A stretch of 64,000 bases of DNA from JAPOUP01 sp965221405 (GCA_965221405.1 CBDCSE010000002.1:1550001-1614000), one strand, 5' to 3'; positions 22,713 to 34,300 are shown, counted from the stretch's first letter. The notes: generated from the sequence alone by a model not told the origin. Numbers and translations: made by a program.

Positions 22713-23053
22713 TCCAGAGGAAGACAGGCTTCCCCTGACGACCGCCCCACATGACGGAACGGTACGGATCAAGAGCATCACTTTCCCGCCTTCCCAGCCT
22801 ACCCGGCCGGGAAGGGATCGCACGTCCTTACGGACATGCGGGTTAGTGTACTTGACTTGGAAGGTTCCGTGCCCTGCCGGGCGAACCGGCTGACCTCCCC
22901 TCACGCGGGGCGGTCGGCACAAAACCGATGTGTATCTCTCTGTACGATGTCAGCGACGGACCTCCTGACGGAGGTCCCTCAGAAACCATCCTTGCTGGAT
23001 GGCAAAGCCTCCGGACTTCACCTCCGGTGACTCTGCGACCCAGCCCGGCGCAC

Positions 23054-23129
23054 TGGTGGAGCCTACCGGGATCGAACCGGTGACCTCCTGATTGCAAATC
23101 AGGCGCTCTCCCATCTGAGCTAAGGCCCC
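23054..23129 (-). tRNA. tRNA-Ala (TGC anticodon)
   Basis: The reverse strand GGGGCCTTAGCTCAGATGGG..GATTTGCAATC.. folds with anticodon TGC and ends in CCA. It lies in the 16S-23S spacer. A partial copy of its first ~17 bases follows immediately upstream (23130-23146). Confidence 0.95.
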
Positions 23130-23182
23130 ATCTGAGCCAAGGCCCATGTCCATGCCCGGTATTGGTCCACGCCCGGTATCCA

Positions 23183-23259
<77 letters not shown>

Positions 23260-23387
23260 GGGTAACGAGCGGCAGCTCGTTGCAGGTTCTGAAAGGATAT
23301 GGGGACGGCCTGGCCTTTCCGAATGTGTCCCGAAGGACTGCCAAGTCAGTCCACGTGGCCGATCTGACGGCCAACGAGGACTTTCCC

Positions 23388-24856
<1,469 letters not shown>

Positions 24857-25415
24857 AAAGACCGTTACCGGTCTGTCCTTGACGCTCGAACCCATGCACA
24901 TTTCCACCGTCCCGTCCGGAACGGCGGAACTCCTGTTCAACGTGCATCATTCCGGAGAATGACGTCCGCCAAACAGTGAAGCTGACACTCCGGTCATCGG
25001 CCTGGATCCCATCGGGCCAAACCTGCGGAGCCGATATGCAGGGACGATCTATCACATAGACCAGACCGCCCTCATATCCCTTCAGATACCAGCGATGTCA
25101 AAGAGCCGTGGAAACACGCATGACCGAAAGCGCAGCAATCCGTGCTGGCGCACCCGATCCCATGAATTTCCACAATCCCATGCACCACGCGGCCGATCCG
25201 GCCCACCTAGCGCACCAGCCAACGCCACTGGCGTTGCCGGTAACGCACTTTCTATGTCGCCGCGCAGCCGCCGACAAGTGGTTTTTTCGCTAATGCCAAT
25301 TTTTTTTCAGACGCTTGATATACACCGAGATATGGGGGTCAAGCTCCCTAAGCCAACAACAAATACCGGGACTCCGGCGACCGCGCCGCACGGCTCCGTC
25401 ACACCCGCCCGGGTT
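24857..25415. other. rRNA operon leader and promoter region
   Basis: No gene is supported in the 560 bp between the 16S start and msrQ. The reverse-strand promoter of the rRNA operon should be here. A T-run and other AT-rich sequence near 25300-25335 stand out. Confidence 0.5.
25315..25342 (-). promoter_or_regulatory. Possible rRNA operon promoter
   Basis: On the reverse strand TTGACC (25342-25337) is followed after 16 bp by TATCAA (25320-25315), a sigma70-like pair about 455 bp upstream of 16S. The spacing is acceptable and the -10 box weak. It is a candidate only. Confidence 0.3.
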
Positions 25416-26036
25416 TCAGGTAGCCAGCTTGCGCCGCCGACGCACCAGACGCGTCGCGAGGAGAATCAGTATGACGCCCAGATAGATCATCGGCTCCAAC
25501 TGCCAGCCTTTGACCACCATGAGAAAATGCACGCCACCAAGGAGCACGGCACCGTAGACCAGACGATGCAGCCTACGCCACCGAAGCGGGCCGAGCCTGC
25601 GAACCGAAAGGTTGTTTGAAGTCACCGCCAGAGGAATGAGCGTAACGAACCCCACCATGCCAATGGTGATGTAGGGACGCTTCAGGATATCGGCCCAGAT
25701 CTGGCCCAGAATCTGGACATCAAGGATCAACCAGACACAGAGATGAAGAAACACGTATGAAAAGGCTATCACCCCGATCGCCCGCCGGAACCGAATAAGG
25801 TTCAGACCGGTGAATTCCCGCAGCGGCGTCACCGCCAGACCGACGACCAGCAACTGCAGGGCGAACTCACCGCAAAGGTGCTCAAGGACCTTGATAGGTT
25901 CCGGGCCCAACCCGCCAATCACCCCTTGATAGAACCACCAAACTGCCGGGAATGGAGCCACCAGATAGAGCAGGCCGGGCGGGAACCGCCTCACGGCACC
26001 GTTTATCTTCTGCGCAATGGACGCACCGTCGGCCAA
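25416..26036 (-). CDS. msrQ: Heme-binding membrane subunit of the MsrPQ protein-methionine-sulfoxide reductase
   Basis: MsrQ is an inner-membrane b-type cytochrome that passes electrons to periplasmic MsrP. The 206-residue protein has about six hydrophobic segments. FSYVFLHLCVWLIL and RLHRLVYGAVLLGGVHFLMV carry the conserved His residues. It lies 115 bp downstream of msrP on the same strand, the usual order. Length is normal. Confidence 0.93.
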   Translation of the reverse strand: MADGASIAQKINGAVRRFPPGLLYLVAPFPAVWWFYQGVIGGLGPEPIKVLEHLCGEFALQLLVVGLAVTPLREFTGLNLIRFRRAIGVIAFSYVFLHLCVWLILDVQILGQIWADILKRPYITIGMVGFVTLIPLAVTSNNLSVRRLGPLRWRRLHRLVYGAVLLGGVHFLMVVKGWQLEPMIYLGVILILLATRLVRRRRKLAT

Positions 26037-26151
26037 GTATCCCTCCCCATAGCATCAAGGCCCCGCCCGAAAGCGAAGCGGGCGCTCCCCGGAACCGGTG
26101 CGGGGTCCGCGCGAAGTCTTGGCGGCGAACACCTGAAGACGCCGCTCAAGA

Positions 26152-27081
26152 TCAATAGAACTCCGCAAGATCCATACCGGCGTAAAGGCTCGCCACCTCT
26201 TCCCCATAACCGTTGAACATCCGCGTTGGAATCCGGCGCGCGAACAGACCGCCGCCGATCTTCCGCTCGGTGGCCTGGCTCCAGCGCGGATGGCTCACGT
26301 CGGGATTCACGTTTGAGTAAAATCCGTATTCACGTCCGTTCGCCATGTTCCAGCTAGTCGGAGGCTGTTCTTCCGTGAGGGTGATCCGCACGATCGACTT
26401 GATTGACTTGAATCCGTACTTCCATGGCACAACCAGCCGGATCGGCGCGCCGTTCTGCTTGGGCATCGGCTCATCATACAGCCCCGTCGCCAGAATGGTC
26501 AGCGGATGCATCGCTTCATCCAGCCTCAGGCCCTCGCGATATGGCCAGTCCAGTACACCGTAGCGCTGCCCCACCATCTCTTCCGGACGCACGAGCGTCT
26601 CGAAAGCGACATAACGGGCGGAAGGCTGGACCCCAACACGCTCCAAAAGATCCGCCAGCTCAAAACCAACCCAGGGAACCACCATTGACCACGCCTCTAC
26701 GCAGCGGAACCGGTAGATCCGCTCCTCCAGTTCCGCCGGCCCTACTATGTCTTCGAAGGAATAGTCGCCCGGCCTGTCCACAAGACCGTCGATCTTGACC
26801 GTCCAAGGTTCCGTCGTGAGATTTTCCGCGTGACGGGCGGGATCGCCTTTTCCAGTCCCGAACTCATAGAAGTTGTTGTAGCTCGTGATGTCCTCAAACG
26901 AATTGGGCTCCTCGTCCGTCGAGTAGCGACTCGGCACGGCACCAAGCTCCGCGAACGAGGGCGCCGCGAGAGATCCGAGTCCCGCGGCACCAACGCCAGC
27001 CATCAGCTGCCTTCGGCTCAGGTACACTTCCCGAGGCGTTACGTCGGACCAGTTCAGATCGTTTCTCCAGCGTCCGGCCAT
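26152..27081 (-). CDS. msrP: Periplasmic methionine-sulfoxide reductase catalytic subunit (molybdopterin)
   Basis: MsrP repairs oxidised methionines in periplasmic proteins using a Mo-molybdopterin cofactor. The 309-residue precursor has a Tat signal, SRRQLMAGVGAAGLGSLAAP, at about residues 22-41. The Mo-ligand cysteine lies in YRFRCVEAWSMVVPWVGF, and GAPIRLVVPWKYGFKS follows. I start at ATG 27081 because GGTGGAGG lies 5 bases upstream; the longer ATG at 27096 reads through that site. msrQ is next in the operon. Confidence 0.94.
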   Translation of the reverse strand: MAGRWRNDLNWSDVTPREVYLSRRQLMAGVGAAGLGSLAAPSFAELGAVPSRYSTDEEPNSFEDITSYNNFYEFGTGKGDPARHAENLTTEPWTVKIDGLVDRPGDYSFEDIVGPAELEERIYRFRCVEAWSMVVPWVGFELADLLERVGVQPSARYVAFETLVRPEEMVGQRYGVLDWPYREGLRLDEAMHPLTILATGLYDEPMPKQNGAPIRLVVPWKYGFKSIKSIVRITLTEEQPPTSWNMANGREYGFYSNVNPDVSHPRWSQATERKIGGGLFARRIPTRMFNGYGEEVASLYAGMDLAEFY

Positions 27082-27190
27082 GAATTCCTCCACCATTGCG
27101 CTTTGAAGGGTTATAGCGATGACGGCCGGATTAACCTATTCAACAAGCATTCACATTCGCGTCGGAAAACATTTCAGGATTTGTGTCCAC

Positions 27191-29806
27191 TCAGTGCAGA
27201 ACGGTATTTTCCGGCGCAAACCTGTCGGAGGAAGCAACCCGCTCGCCGATAAGAAGCCCGTCCACTCCAGCCCTTACATTCACCGTCTGACCATCCCGCA
27301 GGTCACCCGACAGCAGCATCTCGGCAAGATGGTTCTGAATCGCGCGCTGGATGATGCGCTTCAGAGGCCTTGCCCCGAAAACCGGGTCATAGCCCTCGTC
27401 GGCGAGCCATTTCCTGGCACCCGCGTCCAGTTCCAGCCCTATGTTACGTTGCACGAGCCTTCGACGAAGAAGCTCAAGCTGTATCTCGACGATTCCGTCC
27501 ATGTCGTCCCGCGACAGCCTCTCGAAGATGACCGTTTCGTCCAGCCGGTTGAGGAATTCGGGCCGGAAATGCGCCTTAACCGCATCCATCACCTCCCGGC
27601 GGGCCTGAACGGAGCTGGCTCCATCCGGCAACTGACTCAAGGTCTGGCTACCCAGGTTTGACGTGAGCACGATAAGGGTCTGCCGGAAGTCCACGTTGTG
27701 ACCCTGACCGTCCGTGAGCACTCCATCATCCAGGACCTGAAGCAGCACGTTGAACACGTCGGAATGCGCTTTCTCGACCTCATCGAACAAAACGACCTGG
27801 TAAGGCCGGCGCCGGACGGCTTCCGTCAGAACACCGCCCTCCTCGTAGCCAACATATCCCGGCGGCGCACCGATCAGCCGCGCCACAGAATGGCGTTCCA
27901 TGAATTCCGACATATCTATCCGCACCATCGCCCTGTCGTCATCGAACAGGAATTCCGCAAGCGCCTTTGTCAGCTCCGTCTTGCCGACCCCCGTAGGGCC
28001 GAGGAACAGGAATGATCCAAGCGGACGGCTTTCATCCTGCAGACCGGCCCGGGCGCGTCGAACGGCATTAGACACCGCGGTCACAGCCTCTCGCTGCCCG
28101 ATCACGCGCTTGCCAAGCTCGCTCTCCATATGAAGCAGCTTGTCGCGTTCCCCCTCAAGCATCTTCGCAGTCGGTATTCCGGTCCATCTCTCGACCACCT
28201 GGGCGATCTGTTCCGGCCGAACCGCCTCCTCGACCATCAAGCCGTCGTCCGCATCCTCGGCATCTGCAAGCTGTTTCACCAACTGTGGGATGATACCGTA
28301 ACTTAGCTCGCCAGCCCGCGCGAGATCGCCAGCCCGCTTCGCGGCTTCCAGTTCCGCGCGTGCGCGGTCGAGACGTTCTTTGATCTCGCGGGCTGATTCG
28401 AGCCTGTCCCGTTCGGCCTGCCACTGCGCGGTCAGTTCGGCCGATCGCTGCTGCATCTCGGAAACTTCCCGTTCCAGCCTTTCCAACCGCTCACCGGAAG
28501 CCGCGTCATCCTCCTTCTTCAATGCTTCCGCCTCGATCTGCTTCTGCAGGATTTCGCGGTCCAGCGCGTCAAGCTCCTCTGGCTTGGAATCCACCTCCAT
28601 CCTCAGGCGGCTCGCGGCTTCGTCCACCAGATCAATGGCTTTGTCCGGTAGGTACCTGTCCGTGATATAGCGGTTGCCTAGAGTCGCCGCCGACACCAAT
28701 GCCGCATCCGAAATCCGCACACCGTGGTGCAGCTCGTATTTTTCCTTTATCCCGCGCAGGATGGAGACCGTGTCCTCGACGGTCGGCTCATCCACCAGCA
28801 GAGGCTGGAAGCGGCGGGCCAGCGCGGCATCCTTCTCCACATATTTACGGTATTCATCAAGCGTGGTCGCCCCGACGCAATGCAGTTCACCCCGCGCGAG
28901 CGCCGGTTTGATCAGGTTGGCGGCGTCCATCGCCCCGTCGGACTTTCCGGCTCCGACAAGCGTGTGCATCTCATCGATGAACAGTATGATCTCACCCGCA
29001 GCAGCCTCGATTTCCCTGAGAACCGCCTTCAACCGCTCCTCGAATTCACCACGGTATTTCGCGCCGGCGATCAACGCACCCATATCGAGTGCCATGAGCT
29101 TCTTTTTTCTAAGGCTCTCAGGGACGTCGCCGTTCACGATCCGAATCGCGAGGCCTTCTGCTATCGCCGTCTTTCCCACTCCCGGATCACCGATCAAAAC
29201 CGGGTTGTTCTTGGTCCGGCGGCTCAGAACCTGCATCGCGCGGCGGATTTCCTCGTCTCGCCCGATAATGGGATCGATCTTTCCGTTAACGGCGGCCTCG
29301 GTCAGGTCACGCGCGAATTTATTCAGTGCATCGTAGCTTTCCTCCGCCGATACGGTATCCGCCGTCCGTCCCTTTCGGATATCGTTGATCGCCGAGTTAA
29401 GCGCCATAGCGGTGACCGCACCGGCTTCGAGAGCCTCTCTGGCCTTCGACTTGACGACCGCCAGAGCAGTGAGAATCCTTTCGGCTGGAACGAATTCATC
29501 ACCGGCTTTGGCGGACAGTTTCTCCGCCTCGTCAATCACCTTCGCGAATTGTCTATCCAGAAGTATCTGACCCGTGGCTCCACTTACTTTCGGAAGCTTC
29601 GATACGGCGAGATCCACTGCCTCGACGACCCGTTCGGGCACCCCCCCCGCCCGCTTAACCAGGTTCGCGGCAAATCCCTCCCTGTCATCCATAAGGGCTT
29701 TCAGCAGGTGCTCGGGAACGAGGCTCTGGTTGTCCTCCCGCTCAGCTATGGTCTGGGCGGTCTGCAGATATCCGCGCGACCGTTCTGTGAGTTTCTCCGG
29801 GTTCAT
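27191..29806 (-). CDS. clpB: ATP-dependent disaggregase ClpB
   Basis: ClpB resolves protein aggregates with DnaK. The 871-residue protein has the double Clp N-domain and a first AAA+ module with GDPGVGKTAIAEGLA and DEMHTLVGAG. The M-domain coiled coil follows (about residues 400-530), then the second module with FLGPTGVGKTELTKALAEFL, GAPPGYVGYEEGG and FDEVEKAHSDVF. Length is typical. AAGGAGAG lies just before ATG. No CIRCE or sigma32 site was identified with confidence upstream. Confidence 0.97.
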   Translation of the reverse strand: MNPEKLTERSRGYLQTAQTIAEREDNQSLVPEHLLKALMDDREGFAANLVKRAGGVPERVVEAVDLAVSKLPKVSGATGQILLDRQFAKVIDEAEKLSAKAGDEFVPAERILTALAVVKSKAREALEAGAVTAMALNSAINDIRKGRTADTVSAEESYDALNKFARDLTEAAVNGKIDPIIGRDEEIRRAMQVLSRRTKNNPVLIGDPGVGKTAIAEGLAIRIVNGDVPESLRKKKLMALDMGALIAGAKYRGEFEERLKAVLREIEAAAGEIILFIDEMHTLVGAGKSDGAMDAANLIKPALARGELHCVGATTLDEYRKYVEKDAALARRFQPLLVDEPTVEDTVSILRGIKEKYELHHGVRISDAALVSAATLGNRYITDRYLPDKAIDLVDEAASRLRMEVDSKPEELDALDREILQKQIEAEALKKEDDAASGERLERLEREVSEMQQRSAELTAQWQAERDRLESAREIKERLDRARAELEAAKRAGDLARAGELSYGIIPQLVKQLADAEDADDGLMVEEAVRPEQIAQVVERWTGIPTAKMLEGERDKLLHMESELGKRVIGQREAVTAVSNAVRRARAGLQDESRPLGSFLFLGPTGVGKTELTKALAEFLFDDDRAMVRIDMSEFMERHSVARLIGAPPGYVGYEEGGVLTEAVRRRPYQVVLFDEVEKAHSDVFNVLLQVLDDGVLTDGQGHNVDFRQTLIVLTSNLGSQTLSQLPDGASSVQARREVMDAVKAHFRPEFLNRLDETVIFERLSRDDMDGIVEIQLELLRRRLVQRNIGLELDAGARKWLADEGYDPVFGARPLKRIIQRAIQNHLAEMLLSGDLRDGQTVNVRAGVDGLLIGERVASSDRFAPENTVLH

Positions 29807-30046
29807 CGGTCTCTCCTTGCTCCAAGCACCGCATTGGAGGCACCCGCTATCGGCGTGCCCGCGTCGGCCTTGAAACTCATTTGGAAATCGTTCAGAGGGA
29901 GTTCAACCCATCCGGCGCAAATAGCCGCATTCTTGAATGTGTTTCCGTAATGGCGGGAGCCCTCGTCGGAGACGGGATCGCGCCGCGCCGACAGCGCATT
30001 GGGAAACGCGCACTTCGCAACGTATACCACCCGCAAGGATCCCGAA

Positions 30047-30748
30047 TTGAGTGTTGCCGATGAACGATTGATCGTCGCCCTGGATCTTCCGGAAATTTCC
30101 GGGGCGCGTGAACTGGCCACCTGTCTGGGTGACTCCGTTTCCTTTTACAAGATCGGGCTGGGATTACTGACCGGCGGTTGTCTGGCTCTCGCCGAGGAAC
30201 TTAAGAGCACACACGGGAAACGGGTCTTCCTGGATCTAAAGCTTTTCGACATCGCCGCTACGATCGAGGCTACGGTGCGGGCGCTCACGCACGTTGGTGC
30301 GGATTTCCTGACCGTTCATGGCGACCCACACGTCGTCCGCGCCGCACGGGAGGGAAGTGGTGGCTCAGAACTGAAGATTATCGGGGTGACGGTATTGACT
30401 TCGCTTGACCGTAGTGACCTAGACGCTTCGATGATCGTAAATGGATCAGCTTCCGGAATCGTTGTCGAGCGGGCCGCTCGGGCTTATGAGGCCGGCGCCG
30501 ACGGGGTGATCTGCTCCCCACTTGAAGCGGCTGCGGTCCGCGCCCTTCCCGAATCCCGCGATCGGCTGATCGTAACCCCCGGCGTACGTCCCTCAGGCTC
30601 CGATCCCGGCGACCAAAAGCGAACCGCAACCCCGGCGGGCGCCATCTCGGCGGGCGCGGACCACATCGTGGTCGGACGCCCGATCTGGAAATCCGCTGAT
30701 CCCAAAACGGCAGTCGCCGCGATTCTCGCCGAACTGGCCGACGCTTAG
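30047..30748 (+). CDS. pyrF: Orotidine 5'-phosphate decarboxylase
   Basis: PyrF makes UMP, the last step of de novo pyrimidine synthesis. The 233-residue protein starts LSVADERLIVALDLPE. The catalytic D-x-K-x-x-D set is in FLDLKLFDIAATIEATV (~residues 59-75). PGVRPSG and VVGRPIW close the phosphate site. I use TTG 30047 as start because AAGGAT lies 7 bases upstream and the family begins here; an upstream TTG at 29999 would add 16 unrelated residues. It is divergent from clpB. Confidence 0.92.
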   Translation: MSVADERLIVALDLPEISGARELATCLGDSVSFYKIGLGLLTGGCLALAEELKSTHGKRVFLDLKLFDIAATIEATVRALTHVGADFLTVHGDPHVVRAAREGSGGSELKIIGVTVLTSLDRSDLDASMIVNGSASGIVVERAARAYEAGADGVICSPLEAAAVRALPESRDRLIVTPGVRPSGSDPGDQKRTATPAGAISAGADHIVVGRPIWKSADPKTAVAAILAELADA

Positions 30749-30821
30749 GGACTGGACCACCTACAATTCGTCAGGGCCTAACGTTCTGGCCGAGAGACCG
30801 GACCCGAGTGCATCAATCGGA

Positions 30822-31748
30822 TCAGCCATCCTTTGACAGAAGGCTCTCGACTTCATCGCGCAGGGGCATCGAAGGAGCCGTTCCGGGCCGCGTCACCGAA
30901 ATGGCCGCGGCGGCACATCCGAATCGAACCGATTCGATTGGGTCCAGACCTCTCGCGAGCGCTGAGGCAAGGCCACCGTTGAACGCATCACCCGCCCCCG
31001 TCGTTTCCAGAACCGGCCCCGCGCTGAATGCCGGAACATGTACCGACCGGGTGGCGCCATGATAGAGGGCACCGCTCGCGCCCAGTGTTATGATGGCGGT
31101 ACCCGCTCCGAGAGCAAGCATTACCTCGGCGGCCTCGCGCGCTTCTTCAACGTTGGTTACAGATATGCCGGTAATGCCCGCGGCCTCGGTTTCGTTCGGA
31201 GTCACATAATCGCAGAGCGCAAGCATTCCATCGGCGAGGTCGACTGCTGGCGCGGGATTCAGGATTGTTGTCGCACCACCCCGCCTCGCGATCTCCAGAG
31301 CGCACACGGTGGCGTCGACCGGCTGTTCGAGCTGGGTCATGAACACCGCGGCGTCACTGATGAGGCCCGCCCGACCTTCGATGTACTCGGATGATATGGT
31401 TCTCGCGACTCCGGGACAGACGATGATCGCGTTCTCGCCGCTGTCTTCATCGACATAGATGCAAGCGGCACCGGTATAACCATCCTCATGCTGCGTGACA
31501 TGCGGAACGACTCCGGCACGCTCCCAGGTTTCAAGCGCGATGGCCGCGAAAGGGTCCGATCCCAGCTTTGTGATGAAACACACATCGCCACCCGCCCTGG
31601 CGCAGGCGACGGCTTGGTTGGATCCCTTGCCCCCGGGGCCAAGCGCGAAGGACCTACCGAGAATGGTTTCACCCATCTCCGGGAATCGGTCGGCACGGTA
31701 AGCCGTATCTGCGACAAAAACCCCTAGGATAACTATTTCTCCGCTCAT
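30822..31748 (-). CDS. rbsK: Ribokinase
   Basis: PfkB-family kinase that phosphorylates D-ribose at O5. The 308-residue protein shows LGPGGKGSNQAVACARAGG near the N-terminus and the signature ETTGAGDAFNGGLASAL with the catalytic Asp near residue 255. The start ATG 31748 follows GGAGAAA, inside the end of rbsD, one base after its stop. Together rbsD and rbsK feed ribose into the pentose-phosphate pool. No ribose ABC transporter is in the window. Confidence 0.93.
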   Translation of the reverse strand: MSGEIVILGVFVADTAYRADRFPEMGETILGRSFALGPGGKGSNQAVACARAGGDVCFITKLGSDPFAAIALETWERAGVVPHVTQHEDGYTGAACIYVDEDSGENAIIVCPGVARTISSEYIEGRAGLISDAAVFMTQLEQPVDATVCALEIARRGGATTILNPAPAVDLADGMLALCDYVTPNETEAAGITGISVTNVEEAREAAEVMLALGAGTAIITLGASGALYHGATRSVHVPAFSAGPVLETTGAGDAFNGGLASALARGLDPIESVRFGCAAAAISVTRPGTAPSMPLRDEVESLLSKDG

Positions 31749-31749
31749 T

Positions 31750-32202
31750 TCATTTCTCCGGCGGAATGACGCCTTTGCGAAGCATGAAACACCCGTAAAA
31801 CCTTCGCTCACCGGACTGGATAACAGCATAGGACCTTTTGGCGAGTTCGTAGAAGGCGAACCGTTCGATGCCGACCATTGGACGATGGACTCCCTCCGCC
31901 ACGTCAATGACCGCCTGGACCTCGGCCTGAACCGGCTGCACTGTGTCGGGATCGTCCACGATCTCCATTCGCCCCGCGAAATCGTCAACAAATGTATCGA
32001 GCGGCAAGACGGAAAGCACCGCCTCAACCACTTCCCCGGCGGTCAGGTTCTCCATACGCAGCAACTCCCCCAGCGGGGTCTCCCGAGCGAGTGATCCCGC
32101 TGGAAAATTCGTGTCGGCGACGATCAGCATGTCGCCATGACCCATATCACGCAACGCATAGAGCACATCCGCGTTCAGCCTTGGATCAATTCCCTTCAAC
32201 AT
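31750..32202 (-). CDS. RbsD/FucU-family sugar mutarotase
   Basis: The 150-residue protein begins LKGIDPRLNADVLYALRDMG and has GHGDMLIVADTNFPA, the RbsD/FucU signature with the catalytic His and Asp. It contains RFAFYELAKRSYAVIQSGE and ends YGCFMLRKGVI, the pattern of FucU-type members. It interconverts ring forms of ribose or fucose; the adjacent ribokinase argues for ribose. The stop is one base from the rbsK start, and 2 bp separate it from the hydrolase upstream, so all three are one operon. Confidence 0.9.
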   Translation of the reverse strand: MLKGIDPRLNADVLYALRDMGHGDMLIVADTNFPAGSLARETPLGELLRMENLTAGEVVEAVLSVLPLDTFVDDFAGRMEIVDDPDTVQPVQAEVQAVIDVAEGVHRPMVGIERFAFYELAKRSYAVIQSGERRFYGCFMLRKGVIPPEK

Positions 32203-32204
32203 TC

Positions 32205-32873
32205 CTATCCTCCCTGGATTTCCTCATTGAACAGGCTTTCGACCGCTTCCGCCATGGCCCTACCAACAGCCGCCTGACCTTCAGCGTCCAGATGTATGCC
32301 ATCAAGTGGATCGATTTCCGCCACACATCCCAGATCAATGAACCCCGCATTCTGCCGCTGCGCCACCTCCGCCAGAAGCCGAGGCAGGGCACGCGATTTT
32401 TTGGCACCGCCTTCAAAGATATCACCAAGAAACCCGACTTCCTCAATCGGCACTGGGGCCGAAAGAAGTACCCTCGGCGGCTTGAAATCCGAACCTGCGT
32501 CAGATGCCACGATCGCACGTACCAAACGCTCAATACCCAGGGCGATATCACTTACAGGCAATGAAAACCGCGCCTTAAGGTCGTTTGTTCCAAGTGCGAC
32601 GATTACCAGATCAATCGGTCTGTGTGTCTCAAGCAGTGCGGGCAGTATCCTGAGACCGTTCTTATGCGCACCGTCCACCGGATCGTCGAAGACGGCGTTG
32701 CGCCCTGGCTGGCCTTCGGCGATCACGTCCCAGCGCGAACCAAGCTGTCTGGCCATAACGTTGGGCCAGCGGGCCGCCGGGTCGAAACGCCTCAAGTCGG
32801 TCAGGTCAGCCATCGCCGCGGTGCCGTGGGTGTTGCTATCGCCAAAGCAGAGGACCGTTCGCATCTCACTCAC
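32205..32873 (-). CDS. SGNH/GDSL-type hydrolase
   Basis: The 222-residue esterase-like protein has block I FGDSNTHGT (~residues 10-18, catalytic Ser), block III ALGTNDLK (~93) and block V DPLDGIHLDAEGQ (~193, catalytic Asp/His). It lacks a signal peptide, so it is cytoplasmic. It is first in the rbsD-rbsK operon (2-bp spacing). Relatives are called arylesterases or carbohydrate esterases; the substrate is unknown, though the context suggests a ribosyl or sugar ester. Confidence 0.88.
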   Translation of the reverse strand: MSEMRTVLCFGDSNTHGTAAMADLTDLRRFDPAARWPNVMARQLGSRWDVIAEGQPGRNAVFDDPVDGAHKNGLRILPALLETHRPIDLVIVALGTNDLKARFSLPVSDIALGIERLVRAIVASDAGSDFKPPRVLLSAPVPIEEVGFLGDIFEGGAKKSRALPRLLAEVAQRQNAGFIDLGCVAEIDPLDGIHLDAEGQAAVGRAMAEAVESLFNEEIQGG

Positions 32874-33045
32874 TCCTTAGCGTCATGGAGCATATGTCCC
32901 GGGGCGGCAGTTGGCCCGGATCCTCCGGTACCCGCTCCACCGGCAAGAGACAACGGATAATACCCCGCGACAATCGGTCGAGAGCCCGCGGAACCGCCAC
33001 CCATTTGCGTCAAACACGTTCGCCCGGAAGCGGGGCCGTGTGCCC

Positions 33046-33186
33046 GGAAGGCCGCCCCTTCCGCACGGGTCGGTCTCGGCCCTCCAGGACCTCGTCAGCG
33101 CCGGAAAATCCGTCTCGCAGGCCGCGAAACATCTCCGCATAGGCAAATCAACGGCCTATAAAGCGCTCGGAAACGCCACGCGGTAG
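33046..33186 (+). pseudogene. Serine recombinase C-terminal HTH fragment
   Basis: The frame reads GRPPLPHGSVSALQDLVSAG and KSVSQAAKHLRIGKSTAYKA, which is the Hin/resolvase DNA-binding tail. It ends in TAG. The catalytic domain is missing. It is a different sequence from the similar tail at 16407. Confidence 0.6.
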
Positions 33187-33273
33187 CCAGCGTTCATGTT
33201 TCGTGCTTCCCTGGCGTGGTTCCGCGAAGAAACCTTCCGATGGGCCGGGTACAAATCGGGATTTTCAGAACTT

Positions 33274-33882
33274 TTAGGGAAAACCGCTTGGGGACACGTC
33301 TGAAAGGGCGTTCAGCCAATCCTCCCTGGGAATCCACAGCCTTTCCTTGATGGACAGACCGGCAAGCGGGATGTTCGACACAACATGGGGATTGGAAAAA
33401 TCCTGCACCGCATCTTCCGTGTCCCGCAAAATCCCCGCGATTTGGCCCAATTCCATTTCTTGGGCGGGAACGGGATACGCTTTCCATTCGTCACCCGCCT
33501 TCATCGCGGCCCCGACGTGCCAGCCCAGGTCGACTATACTTCCGGCGTTCGCCCCTTCCAGAATGTCGAAGGCGTCATCCCACGAATAGGCGTAGAGCGG
33601 AATGCCGTCCTCTAGGCGTTCCGGCGCCAGCAGCGCCAGAAACGACCACGTCACCTGATCCCCAAGCGTGACGGGGTCTGGGTTAACCGAGGGCAAGGCG
33701 ACGGAACCCGGCTGGTCGGCGTTCTCCGTCCCGGACCCATCGGACTGCCCGAAAGCTTCCGGGGAGGCGGCCAGCAGCAGGAACGCCGCCGCTAAACACC
33801 GCGGAGCGGGCGCGGCCCGGCTGAACGCCGCGATGGCCGAGGTCGCTACCATTCGGAGATCATGGTCCAGGCCACGAGCCAA
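33274..33882 (-). CDS. Secreted protein of unknown function
   Basis: The product is 202 residues (or 192 from the ATG at 33852). It has a signal-like stretch, APRCLAAAFLLLAASPEAFG, around residues 26-45, then a hydrophilic domain rich in acidic and aromatic residues (for example LYAYSWDDAFDILEGANAGS). No family is recognised. The first 8 codons overlap the end of the membrane-protein gene upstream, so the two are probably co-transcribed. No obvious lesions. Confidence 0.55.
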   Translation of the reverse strand: MARGLDHDLRMVATSAIAAFSRAAPAPRCLAAAFLLLAASPEAFGQSDGSGTENADQPGSVALPSVNPDPVTLGDQVTWSFLALLAPERLEDGIPLYAYSWDDAFDILEGANAGSIVDLGWHVGAAMKAGDEWKAYPVPAQEMELGQIAGILRDTEDAVQDFSNPHVVSNIPLAGLSIKERLWIPREDWLNALSDVSPSGFP

Positions 33883-34300
33883 ATGTCAGTCGTATGACAT
33901 TGACGGTCAGGGCGGGAAGGAACAGTCCCGCGAGGAACAGGCGCACCGGTCCGGACCTGGTCGGCAGGGCCGCGACGAGCGTCGCGAAAAACGCCGACAC
34001 GATCACCCAGAAAACCACGTTCACCCACACGCCGGATCCGATATCCTGGAATAAGGGCACCTCCAGTCCGTATTGCGGTTGGGGGCCGGCCAGCAATCTT
34101 TCAAGGAAAAACACTAAAAACAGCGCGAGGGATCCCGAGAGCGCGATCGGGAATCGTATCTTCCACGGCAAGGGACGTTGCGTCTTCCGCAGCTGAAGGT
34201 CAAAGACCTCCCAAAGGAATTCGCCGAAAGTGCGTTTCTGATACTGGTCGGGTTCGGCCATCATGACCGGTCCCATAGCATCCGTTCCGGCGACGGTCAA
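33860..34300 (-). CDS. Small membrane protein of unknown function
   Basis: The 146-residue protein has hydrophobic segments at about residues 50-68 (FPIALSGSLALFLVFFLERL), 88-106 and 115-135, with a basic N-terminal region. No family is recognised. It overlaps the next gene by 23 bp and follows the broken membrane-protein gene at 34343-34751, so the three may be remains of one locus. Confidence 0.55.
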   Translation of the reverse strand: MTVAGTDAMGPVMMAEPDQYQKRTFGEFLWEVFDLQLRKTQRPLPWKIRFPIALSGSLALFLVFFLERLLAGPQPQYGLEVPLFQDIGSGVWVNVVFWVIVSAFFATLVAALPTRSGPVRLFLAGLFLPALTVNVIRLTFGSWPGP

